Origin: Lepiota brunneoincarnata
Taxonomy: Eukaryota > Basidiomycota > Agaricomycetes > Agaricales > Agaricaceae
Length of the DNA: 64,000 nt
NCBI GenBank assembly: GCA_023014365.1
Contig: JAEBUN010000031.1
Location: 482,405-546,404 of the forward strand
Reading direction: 5' to 3'
How positions within the stretch are numbered: position 1 is the first letter of the stretch; each line of letters starts with the position of its first letter. Positions 33,905-44,611 of the stretch are shown here, in pieces. The position numbers were made by a program, and so were the translations under genes. The notes beneath the pieces were generated by a model that did not search any database, was not told the origin of the DNA, and saw only the letters and a list, made by a program, of their open reading frames with translations.

Positions 33905-34401
33905 ATCAAGTAAGTAGTATAAATAGTGGCGAGCCCATGTAAATAGGCAATTCCTCCCTTGACCTTGAATACTATCTTGAGTCCCGCTCATTCGTTGGCC
34001 GTTCCCCTTTAGTGAGGTCGCCCGCCGACGGCGTCATTTCACTCCCTGACAAAAATGCAGTTACAGCGCAATCAATTGGCTGCATCACAGCGCTAACTTG
34101 GCGCTGATGAAAGATAACAAACTTTTAACTGTACAAATGCTCAGCACTTGAGACAAATGTGCCAGGATGTGGTGGGTGTAATAATAAAACTGGCACCCTC
34201 GTCTTGGCTTCAGCTGCATCTCGAACATAAGGCCGAACCTTTCATACCCCTCTTGGTTTCTTTTTATCCCACCCACCATACTGCTTCACAATTTCATTGT
34301 CAGGTGTTAACCATTAGGTATCAGTTTCCATAAAAGTCGGGGAGCATGGTTTGATGTAACAGAACGATACAGAAAACCACATCAAACAAGGCCTTGACTG
34401 C
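33905..34401. repeat. Unit H 3' flank and shared repeats
   Basis: 34210-34400 repeats the 3' flank of unit G (30430-30619): CATCTCGAACATAAGGCCGA, TTTATCCCACCCACCA, then AGTATCAG-like and CTTGACTGCTTAATGG. 34030-34100 repeats pieces seen near 14250 and 21920 (CAATCAATTGGCTGCATCAC). No gene supported. Confidence 0.5.
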
Positions 34402-36932
34402 TTAATGGAGGGGAAGGTAATGATAAACAAGAGGATGACTGCCTTGATGATGAGCAACCAGTGCGCCCATCTGAGAGGCCTTCATCCCACATAACAACAC
34501 CACAGTCTGCGGTCTACTGACCTGCAATGATCCGACTTCCCGAACCAATGCCTTCATTGACATCTCACGCGTGCACCAAAAGGGATTAGTCTTGGGTTGA
34601 ATGACACGGAGTGAGTATAGCTACCGCGACAGCCCCAAGATATATACCTTTGTTGCACCTTCCTGTAATTGTAGTGTTTCCTCCACACAGATCGCTTGAT
34701 CCTTGGTGTTCAGTGTTTTAGTATCGATGAGTTCCATGGAGAAGGACCCAAGTCGTGTTTCACGGATGAACCCATATTCCTTTGTCAACGTGCAAAAATG
34801 CTAGGTTTGTCAGTGTTTGCTAGAACTTGTCAGAGGACCACATGTACCACACAAAGCTCGAAGAGAAACCTGAAGAATGGTCCAAAATGATCAGAGCCAT
34901 CGACAAAGTATCCGGGGACCAAATTCTTGAAATTCACAGTCTGAAGCATCTCCAGGCGTTCCTTATTCGAGATCGCATTTCCGACTGCAAGAGTCGGGTT
35001 GGAAAAGGCGAAACCACAAGGGCAACGGGGAATCAAGAAGTGGGCCCAGTGGAACCGGGCTTCATGCAGTATGCCAGCCGCGAATACCCGTTTCTCATGC
35101 CTGGAACCGACGAGCGGCCATGACAAGTCAATGGCCAGTTGGGGCGCCATACGGAGCTCTTGGACAGTAAGCAAACCAACCATTTTTATTCTGGAAGTTA
35201 AGAGACGTACTTGGATCTATGTTATTGCTGACCTGCTGTGTGATCCGCGAATAGCATTTCCAGATGTGTGCATGGATATTTTTGAGGTTAATTGTATAGT
35301 ACCATGATCGTTTCTGATCAAGAAGAAAGCTAGAAAAAGTGGTGTTAAGAAATCGAACGTTTTCCTTGTGGTCAAGTTCGGGAGGTGGGATATAAAGAAC
35401 CGAGGGAAGTTTTTGGAGCGCGGAGCGAACTTCCTCTCGCTTGTAACCGAGAATGTTAGAAACGGAGGCGAGAGAGTAACCAAATAAAGACAAGTTACTA
35501 GAAAAGTAGCCTTCGCAAAGGAGACAATGGCCCAACAGGTACTGAACGATGGGAATTGAAGGCTTTGGGACCCTGGAAAGTATTTGTTGATAAAGCAGGT
35601 CCAGCGTGTTGAAAGGATTGATTCCAACGCCAGCGAGCATTGGATTATCAACCTGAGAGACGATGGTCTCGAGTTGTGATCGTGGGTTTCTAAGCTTCGG
35701 ATCACGTGTGAACTGAAGGAAAAGCTCGGCACACATAAACCAGCCCGACACTGCGTCGGCGATTCTGTTGAATTCAGCTTCGGATGGCCATTGAGATACA
35801 TCGCTGACGTCGACCATTGCGTCGTGCCCACGATCACTACTGTCCCTTCGCCCCCTTTGGGAATTGGACCCGTCAAGTTGATATTGCTTCCGGATCGCTC
35901 CAAAGCCGTCTTTGAGATACTGCCGAACATCGCCACGACTCACATCATCGTCAATCGGTACGGGCAGCGACAATAAAACGAATTCAACGTCAGGAGATGA
36001 GAAGGCGGTCGTTATGTGTCCTTCAGGACGACTTGATATGAGCCAAATGAGGGGAGCAAGAGGGAAATCGATGATGAATTTGGTGATAAGGTGAATGATA
36101 GTAGTTTGAGCCCCCTCGTCTTTGATCTCGTCAAGAGCATCCAAAATGATTAGGGAATCTGCTACCCCATTCAGCAAGCCCCTATTTGCTATTGGTTCAA
36201 TGATGAATCCATTGAATTGTTCGGTGATGCTTTTTGCGGGTTGCAGACGAATGTCAAGAATGTCTCCGTGAGATATGCTCGGTAGGAGGCATGTGTTCCC
36301 GCGAGCTGCCACGCAATGGTGGGTATCACTTTTGTGGGATCATGGAAAACAGTAGGGGCATCGCATATGGGAAGCTTTGGATGACTTGATAGCTTTGAGA
36401 GATTTGCTTCATACTCCTCTTGTATCTCGGCGAGGTCGACCCGATTGCTGAACGATCCCCACATCGGCTCGTCGTGATCACAATCTGATGATTCGAAAGT
36501 GGGTGTCGTGCCTTTAATTGCATTCTGGTGTGGCTTGGACCCGGACAAGAATAGTGTAACCAACGTACGCTCCGGACTGGTTTCTTCTGCGGTTGTCTGC
36601 AAGATCGCCGATTTTCCCACACCAGCGGGTCCGTGCAGCCATAATAGTCGCTTTTCCCTTGATTCATCTTGAAACCAATCCTGAATTCTGCGGAGGTGAG
36701 CGGCACGTGTCCCGGGGTGGCATCTGGGTAGAGGATCGCGTATTTCGGAGTAGAACTCGCAGCCACTGAAACAGTGTTCTGCGAGATGAGACCAGACTAA
36801 GGAAGAGAATAAAGTCGAGATTCTGCAATTGGGGCTAGTACAGGTAAGAGACGTACGCTTCTGCCACTCCCTATCACCCCGGGTGCTGTGCGAAACTTCG
36901 GACGAATTAAACGAGGTCGCACCGGGCATCAT
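34402..36932 (-). pseudogene. NACHT gene, array unit H, frameshifted
   Basis: Start at 36932 (MMPGATSFNSSEVSH). It has SGCEFYSEIRDPLPRCHPGTR, Walker A GPAGVGKS, and FHDPTKVIPTIAWQLAGTHA. Near 36232-36241 one base is missing compared with units A, B and D, so the frame shifts between ETFLTFVCNPQ and SITEQFNGFIIEP. A 9-nt duplication (AATGTCAAG) sits close by. Downstream the other frame is open and well kept: Walker B LIILDALDEI, ISSRPEGH, ADAVSGWFMCAELF, LRMAPQLAIDLSWPLVGSRH, exon 4 EYGFIRETRLGSFSMELIDT, exon 5 FWCTREMSMKALVRE...YHYLPLH with stop at 34402. The lesion separates Walker A from Walker B. Its good preservation elsewhere says the loss is recent, or that the base is a sequencing error. 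Confidence 0.75.
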
Positions 36933-37063
36933 GCACTTGAGGAAAGTGAAAATAACTGCTTGTGGTATGTCTCGGTCTACTATCAATGGAGAAGTTGAAG
37001 GACACTGACATGAGCAGAGTCCAGCGTTACAAAGTCCCTTTCGTCAGGGGTTATGAGGGATGG

Positions 37064-37071
37064 TTACGTAA
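37064..37071. promoter_or_regulatory. TTACGTAA site between units H and I
   Basis: Palindromic 8-mer 132 nt before the unit H start and 205 nt before the divergent gene I start, so it could serve both. Confidence 0.5.
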
Positions 37072-37275
37072 TTATCAATCAGGCTGCCTTCTCACAGGCG
37101 CTCATGCGCACGGGTGACTCATTTACTTCCTTGATACAGGATCGATTACAGAGCCTCATCCTATCATCGCGCTGAACGATGCCAAAAGACAACAAACGGA
37201 GGTTCCGCCTCTCGAATCCCTTTGGTAAGCTTGAAGGTGAGCACGTGCGCACCTGCCACCCCCCACTGCGTGAGC

Positions 37276-39718
37276 ATGGGGCCATTGTTAGAAACCAATC
37301 CGCCTCCAGGCATACCGGAGACGCAAACAGGCAGCGAGCATCTCTCTGTCCCTTGTTCCAGCGATCCCCCTGCAACAAACGTCCAAGGCCCCTTTATGGG
37401 TGCCCATGATTTTACAATCAATGGCGCAGTCTTTGTGGATGGAGTTCCAACGCAGGAAACGGAAGTGAGAGGTATGTTTTGTGTGACAGGATTGGGTTCA
37501 AATATGGCACTAACTTCAACACAACAGCCATGCAGCAGCTCGCGATACATGTCATGTCTGGTGCAGAATACAATTCCAGCGCCCGTGATCCTCCTCCGCG
37601 TTGTCACGAAAAGACACGTGTCACGCTCTTCGACAAAATTCAGGGCTGGTTCAATAATCGGAAACGGGAGGAAAAGTTACTGTGGTTACAAGGGCCTGCA
37701 GGTGTTGGGAAATCGGCAATCTTGCAGACACTCGCGGAACGCGAACATCTACCACTTCTAGCTGCGACATTGTTCTTCTCCCGGCCAAACCAACGCAACG
37801 ACCCCACTAAAGTTGTACCCTCCATCGCCTACCAAATTGCAACAAGAAATGACCAATACCGGGCCTATATCGCAAAACAACTCGCTTCAGATCCCCTGCT
37901 TCCCACCAAAAACATTGACGAGCAGTTCCGTGCGTTTATAGTCGAGCCGATAGCAAAGAAAGGCTTACTGGAGGGAGAGAGCGGTTTTTTCATCCTCTTG
38001 GATGCTTTGGACGAATGTGCGGGAAAAGGGGTATCTTCGTCCCCCGATGAGGCGCGTCGATCTACCGAGGAGGCTCAAGTCAACATTATCCGCCTTGTGG
38101 CCGGTTTTGCCGTTGAACACCCCAGTGCCCCGGTTCTCTGGGTCATATCGAGTCGGCCTGAAGAGCATCTATTGATGGCATTCTCACGCTATGAGCTTGA
38201 GTCGAGCTTCTGGGAGTTACATGTGCCTATCGACGACAAGGAGGCCCGCGAAGATGTGCGACGTTACCTGGCTGATGGCTTTGTCGCCATCCGGGAGAGG
38301 TTTCGCTACTACCTTCCTGCCGTCTGGCCGGCCAAACGTGACTTTGAAAAGGTCGCAGAAGCGGCTTCTGGGCTGTTTGTTTTTGGTGACACCGTTCTGC
38401 GATTCACTGGCGATCGCAATCCTGTCCCACAACTCCAGATTGTCCTTGCTGTAATTGATGGTTCGAGGGTGGAGCTCAACAAGAATCCCTTCGCCGCTCT
38501 AGATGCTTTGTATGCTCGAATAGTCTCTGAAACCCCTGACTCGATTCTCCCAGACACGCATAATATTTTGGGTCACCTTCTCCTTCGAGAAACCTTCTTT
38601 GCCGATCTATCCTTGTTCGGATACTCCCTTTACTCGGTATCCAACGTGTTGGGGTTGCAGCAACATGCTGTCTACAGCGCTCTGAGCCAGCTGCACTCTG
38701 TTCTCCACATCCCACAGCCCGACCGTGCCCATAAGGAAAATATTCGATTCCTCCATGCATCATTTTCCGATTATCTCAAGGACACAGGTCGTTCAAAGGA
38801 ACACTCCATCGATCTCCCTCCAATCAATACGCACTTATGGAAGTGTTACTCGCGAATAATCCAGCAAGTCAGTACTAACTTCGATCCGCGTACGTTATTG
38901 CATATCATAATCTAACAAATGGACTCATCCCTGAGGTTCTTACTTACAGGGTTACGCATGGCGCCTCAAATGGCCATTACTATGTCGTGGCCGTTGAAAG
39001 GCTCCAAGTACGAGAAACAGACCTTCGCAACAGGCCTCTTATATGAGGCACAATTCCATTGGGCGCACTTCCTCATACCTGATTGTCCTTGCAATACCCT
39101 TCCCAGCTCGGGCGTTCTTGGCACTGTTCTCCTCTCTCATAAGGAGCGACTCGCTGCCCTCCGAGTCGTGAATTTCAAGGAGTTGATTACTGGATACTTC
39201 GTCGAGGGTTCTGATCATATTGGGCCATTCTTTACGTCGTTGTGTAGCCTGTGGCAGGTAAGCTCCCAAATGTAGCTCCGCAATAATTCGAAGACCATTG
39301 ACCAACCTTGATGTGTAGTCCTCTCGTGAAGAACTAGAGGAATGCGGTGTTATCAAGGAAGTGCGCATTGAAGAGTTCTCCACAGATTCCATCGACACTG
39401 AGACGCTCGTCACGATGGACCAAGCAATCTGCGTGGAGAAGAAGACCACGTTACAGAAAGGCACATACAAGGTATGTTTCGTGTTATGATTGTCTGCACC
39501 CGCCCCAACTCACCGCGGTACTACAGACCGTTCACTCGTGGACAATACGTGATATGTTGATGGACGAGGTGGTCGATGAAGCTTGTTCATTGCAGGGGAA
39601 GAGCCCCCGAACACCCGTGCTCATTTGTGGGAGTGACTCTTCGAAGAAAGGGGCACTCATCGTCCATCCTAAAGAAGCAAACTCCGTGGTGTATTATTAC
39701 CTTCCCCTCCGTTCATAG
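37276..39718 (+). CDS. NACHT P-loop NTPase, diverged gene I
   Basis: The only plus-strand member, and the founder-like outgroup of the array. Exons: 37276-37471, 37528-38889, 38950-39257, 39319-39471, 39527-39718. All phases agree; 736 aa. Exon 1 ends with GAHDFTINGAVFVDG, a motif common at the N-terminus of agaricomycete NACHT proteins. Exon 2: DPPPRCHEKTRVTLFDKIQGW, Walker A GPAGVGKS (about residues 121-128), DPTKVVPSIAYQIA, Walker B ILLDALDE (about 221-228), ISSRPEEH. Exons 3-5: LRMAPQMAITMSWPLKGSKY, AQFHWAHFLIPDCPC, STDSIDTETLVTMDQAICVE, PVLICGSDSSKKGALIVH, VVYYYLPLRS. It lacks the two long inserts of units A-H. It is divergent from unit H, with a 343-bp shared intergenic region. Probable cytosolic STAND ATPase; ligand unknown. 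Confidence 0.88.
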
Positions 39719-41138
39719 TCACAGGCGTATGTACTGTACAGACACTCGCAACGAATAAGGAGGGTGCACAACGGTTGTGTGTCCAGCATCTGCTCCACTC
39801 GAAACGCATTCAATGCAAGCTGTAAAAGTGCAAGGGCAACGTTCTGCAAGCAACGAGAGGCGTAGCAGGCATTTTTCTTCACCTATTCTCATCTTCTTAC
39901 TTATTCCTCCTTGCAGTATAGCTCATATGTTCCCTATTTCCAAACAAAATTCCATAGATGGAATATTTTTCTTTCTTGCTCATGTTCCGACCCGTTTCTG
40001 TTATCACTAACTGGACTTCGTATTATGGAGGTATGTAGAAAAATGTGCCGGAGGCTGGCGGATGCTACCCCGCCCAGTTATGTACTATCGCCATCCGGGT
40101 AGGAAATAAAGCATTAATAATGACACGTCCTGCGTGAGTCTGTTTGCAAAGTGGGGAGAGTGTAAGCAATCAGGAGGCAACTTCAGGAACGAAGGAATTG
40201 AATACATTGAAGACTGGCCAAGCGATCAACGCAAGATGAAATGGCCTTGACGAAAACATTATCCTCAATGGTAACCCGGAAGGAATCCGTACCCGCGACA
40301 CCCTCCACCTCATCAACAAAATATTGGACTACCCGGAAGTGATACAGAAGCGGTGTCCTGTAAACCTCGCAGCGCCAAACCAACCCGAGCCAACTCCGTC
40401 TCACTGCGTAGAGTATTAGATAAAATAAGACTTACATGGGATAGCTACGACTGAATATCACCCGACTACACCCTAAGCACACTAAGATGACCATAACGGT
40501 TTCATATTGAACCTTACTACGTTGATTTCTGGTTGCCTCAGCAAAGGTCGCTGAGCACCCTAATAGGTTGAGTGTGACAGCCCAAGGCAAACGTGAGGTT
40601 GTCGAGGTTGTTGAGCCATACCAACTTATTAGGGTGATGGTCGGGGGTGAGCAACAGTGCCCGCTGTTGAATCTTGACACCACCGCCAAGGCCGCTGAGC
40701 ATACCTGTATGGTCAAACCGACTGCGAAAGCAAGCCCCGAGACTAGTGAGCAGAAGGTCTTTCAGAGCTGTATTCTGAATCCCTGAATGTGTACTTGGAG
40801 CTTGTGCAGGGGCGGTGTCTTGTTCAGTCGGCTTCAGGCCCAGCGCCCCTCCCTCTCCTCCCCCCCCTTTGTGAATGATGTAGGGGGCGTCGGGCCAGGA
40901 CAACTCACCTGGAAAGGCGCGCATGCACTAAACAACTCCTTCAACGGCTCCCTACGCCTCTCTGGCAACCAGCGTCCAACAAGATTGTTCTGTAGAGCGG
41001 GCACATTCTGCATAAGGTGGGTTCGCTATCTAATCAACTGTTTCCTGGGAACACAGTTACAAACTTTGGAAGGCCTGTTACGATGAGTATATGAGAAAAC
41101 CGATGAAATACATGCTGGAGTACGTATGATTTCGCTCC
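39719..41138. other. Intergenic with repeat block copy 5
   Basis: 40740-41138 repeats the block found at 2239, 14330, 21975 and 25730 (CAGAAGGTCTTTCAGAGC, AAATGATGTAGGGGGCGTCG, TCGCTATCTAATCAACTG). A minus-strand frame at 40188-40404 (words CEVYRTPLLYHFRVVQYFVD and SFRVTIEDNVFVKAIS) looks protein-like and is preceded by a possible intron. I find no matching upstream exon and no family, so it is not called. Confidence 0.4.
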
Positions 41139-42639
41139 TTACACTACACTGAGACTCGTGCAGCGGATCTCAGTGACATCAGGGCTGTCATCATCGACTT
41201 CGGCAGGGAGGGAATAAGAATTGAGGAGGGCACGAGGTTCAAAGAGAGAGGTAGACGATTGGCGTGGAGGTGAGAGATCAGGCGGGGGTGGAAGGAGGGG
41301 GAGGTAATAATAAACAAGGGGATGACTGCCTTGGTGATGAGCAACCAGGGCTCCCATCTGAGAGGCCTTTGTCCCGTATACCAACACCATAGTCTGCGGT
41401 CTACTGACCTGCAACGATCGGACTTCGTGAACCAATGCCCTCATTGACATCTCACGCGTGCGCCAAAATGGAATAGCCTTAGGTTCAATAAAACGGAGTG
41501 AGTAAAGCAACAGCAACCACTAAAGATATATACCTGTGGTGTATGCTCCTGTAATTGTAATGTTTCCTCAACACAGATCGCTTGATCCTTGGTGTTCAGC
41601 GCTTTAGTGTCAATGAATTCCATGGAGAGGCGCCCGAGTCGTGTTCCCCTGACGAATCTGTATTCCTCCATCAACGTACGGAAATGCTGGAATTGTCAGT
41701 TCGTTTGCCGGAACCTGTCAGAGGACCCCTGCATACCATCCAAAGGTTCAAGAGAAATCTGAAGAATGGTCCAAAGTGATCAGAGCCATCGACAAAATAA
41801 CCAGTGACCAACTGCTTGAAATTTATAGTCTGAAGCATCTCCAGGCGTTCCTGATCCGAAATCAAATCTTCGACAACGAGAGCTGGACTGGTAAAGGCGA
41901 CGCCGCAAGGGCAGTCGGGTATCAAGAAGTGAGCCCAGTGGAATTGAGCCTCGTGTAGTAGGCCAGCTGCAAAAATCCGTTTCTCATGTCTGGAGCCGAC
42001 AAGTGGCCAAGATAAGTCGATAGCAAGTTCTGGCGCCATACGAAGCTCTGAGACAGTAAGTAAACCGACCACCCGTTTGGAAATGAAAAGACTTACTTGG
42101 ATCTAGGTTATTGCTGACCTGTCGAATAATCCGCGAATAGCATTTCCAGATATGTGCGTGGACCTTATTGAGGTTAATGGTATAGCTCCCTGATCGGCTT
42201 TGGTTGAGTAGACAGCTAGCAAAAGTGGTGTGAAGAAATCGAATGTTTTCCTTATGGTCAAGTTCAGATGGTGGGATGTAAAGGACCGAAGGAAGTTTTT
42301 GTAGTGCAGAACGAACGTCCTCTTGTCTGTAGCCGAATATGTTAGAAACAGAGGCTAGAGAGTAGCCAAATAAAGACAAGTTTCTGGAAAAAAAGCCTTC
42401 GCAAAGGAGAGAATGACCCAACAGGTGCTGAACGATGGACATTGAGGGCTTTGGGATCTTGGAAAGTATTTGTTGATAAAGCAGGTCCAACGTGTTGAAA
42501 GGATTGGTTTCAATTCTAGCAAGCATTGGATCATCAACCTGGGAGACGATGGTCTCAAGTTGTGATCGTGGGTTCCCAACCGCTGGATCACGGGTGAATC
42601 GAAGGAAAAGGTCGGCACACATAAACCAGCCCGACACTC
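41139..42639 (-). pseudogene. NACHT gene, unit J, 5'-truncated and fused to Pro-rich tail
   Basis: Homology to the array starts abruptly at 42639 inside the SGWFMCADLF segment (CCCGACACT then unrelated CACTTGAGACC). The P-loop, Walker B and start are therefore missing. The rest is kept: FTRDPAVGNPRSQLETIVSQ, YIPPSELDHKENIRFLHTTF, LRMAPELAIDLSWPLVGSRH, EYRFVRGTRLGRLSMEFIDT, FWRTREMSMRALVHE, VLVYGTKASQMGALV, VYYYLPL. The last residues run in frame into LPPPPDLSPPRQSSTSLFEP, then RALLNSYSLPAEVDDD of the tail family, with stop at 41139. It is a truncated array copy on the far side of gene I. Without a start it is unlikely to make a NACHT protein. Confidence 0.8.
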
Positions 42640-43277
42640 ACTTGAGACCTATGGGAATGCAGGACGCCCGCACAGGGTGCCATAAATATCCCCGTTTATT
42701 CAAAACGCGCTGACGAATGGACGGGCCTCACGTGTTAAGTCACTTATATGAAAAACAACAATACATTTATTGTTTCTGTTTAGATATTTTGTAGAGTCTA
42801 TATATACGTGGCACATTATTTTAGACTATTTTAATTGTGTCTGTGGGCGTCATTTATCTGTTTGTGGAATTAGAAACCGTGACTGGATAGGAGGTGATCG
42901 TAGAGAGATATATTTAGTTTGACAAAAGTAGCTGAATGCATTCTCCCGCATACAGTAAATTGGTCGGTCTCTCACAGTTGGCATATGAGTTTCCTGTAGA
43001 TTCAGTCTAAATGATCAAATATATGGGACAGTATGCGGGCGCCATTGAGTGCCCTATATTTTTGGAAAGTGCGACTCTCTTTTGTTGAGCGGCCCACGAG
43101 CGGGTGCGGGAGCGGGCCACTCAGATAAATGTGGTCCGTCACTGACCCCGTCGCAACTGTCTGATAGAAGTGATTGTCTGGAAGTGTGCCGGATTGATAT
43201 GTCGGGCCCACGAGAATATAGCATCAATTCAGGTAGTCATTAGTTTTGGCATGATATTCCGAATTTTATGCAGTACT
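42640..43277. other. AT-rich intergenic after the array breakpoint
   Basis: Sequence changes to AT-rich, non-coding DNA at 42640. I see no gene. The abrupt junction with unit J may be an insertion or rearrangement end, but no target duplication could be identified. Confidence 0.4.
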
Positions 43278-43560
43278 CTACTCCAGTCTCAAAGGTGCTT
43301 GTTCCGTGACGTCTCGTTCATCCTTCAACGTTCTCCTAAAGCGCTTGATGGTATCCTTGCGGAACCAGAGGAAAGTGTGTACAAAAACGGATGGGAAGCC
43401 GGCGAACGAAACACCGTACACCATGATGAGAGTTACAGACATGAAGAGGGGAGAGTACTGAGAGTGCTTGGCTGGGTCAATCAACTCATAAAAACATTTG
43501 TGCGACATGGCGATGCTCCTCACTTACCAATTTGGAAGCGCGGCATCAACTAGACGAGCT
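43278..43560 (-). pseudogene. Oligopeptide transporter (OPT) fragment
   Basis: The minus strand reads DPAKHSQYSPLFMSVTLIMV then YGVSFAGFPSVFVHTFLWFR and an amphipathic RRTLKDERDV segment. This matches the OPT pattern Y..YSPLF.S..FA..YG.SFA....VHT.L......W.RF. The frame stops after EQAPLRLE, before the expected continuation. Only about 80 residues of a family usually over 700 aa long are visible. It is a gene relic. Confidence 0.5.
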
Positions 43561-43669
43561 TAATAACTCGCGTCCTCACCATCACCACTCCGAATAACAG
43601 TCAGGAAAACGCAAACTAGTGAGTATTCATATGTGCGCTGGTGAAGTAGAAAACACCTTCACCTTCTCT

Positions 43670-44100
43670 TTCGTCTAGAAATCCTTCAGTCGCACGTCAT
43701 GCCATCGCGTACAACTCAATGCTGGGCCAGAGGGAGAGTAGATGGGGGTATTGGGGATAATAGCCATCACGAAAACGCCCGTGACCCAGAGGAAGGGGGT
43801 AATCTGAGCAGCGGTAGGAACGAAGGACTTGGAGAACACTTGGAGGGGCGAGAATTTGGTGGTAGCGACAATGAAAATGAATGGAAGGGAGGTAGCGACG
43901 AGGGGGGCACGGGAGATCGCGACCACGAAGGAGAAGATGGGGGCGACAGGGACGGTGACGTTGACGACGATGAGTATGAGGCGGATAATGACAGTGGCAG
44001 GGACAATGGTGATGTTGATGACGATGGATATGAGGCGGATGATGAAAGCGACATCTCCAGGCGGTCTCGAGAATTTTGCGTCACGATGTAATGAGAGTAC
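43670..44100. other. Ambiguous low-complexity region with 54-bp tandem duplication
   Basis: Two 54-bp copies start at 43960 and 44014 (GTTGA(C/T)GACGATG...GAGGCGGAT). The plus strand is open for 130 codons and very Asp/Glu/Gly-rich. The minus strand, in another frame, is hydrophobic (ISRAPLVATSLPFIFIVATT) and may be an upstream part of the decayed transporter at 43278. I cannot decide which strand, if any, is coding. Confidence 0.3.
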
Positions 44101-44611
44101 AGGTTGTCAGAGTGTTTATGGCGAATTCATTTGTGAGAAGGGTGATAGGAGTTTCGGAAGAAGCTGAAGAACTTTGGGTCATAGAGGAGATTGAGAACAA
44201 CCACAGCGTAAGGCAAATGGTAGGCGTACCATCAATAGCTGAGTGCTTGCCCCAAAGTTTTGCATAGGCATCTCCTTTAACGCCATAAACCCTTACTCAG
44301 TAAATCAGTGCCGAACCAGGGGCCACATATTCCAGACTACACTCTGCCTAACTATCTCATCTGCTATAGATTATTGAATTCAAAGCTAAACACAGGAAAT
44401 GAAGCGTTGCAGTGGATATAACATATTGAGAACTCCATAAAACATGATAGAAACAGTGGTGATACAAGAGAGAGATTGATTTGCAAATTGGACTTGCAAC
44501 ATACCAAATACAGTGCTGAGGGTACCTACAATGATACGAGTTCAGGACATGGGGTATAGGACTAGGAATTGAGTAATACCACTAGACCGATATGCTGGGA
44601 GCCCAGACATT

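Noticed and set aside
43699..44091. Plus-strand Asp/Glu-rich 130-codon frame as a gene
   Set aside because: Low complexity with a 54-bp tandem duplication. The opposite strand could equally be a decayed hydrophobic coding region. No splice or promoter evidence.
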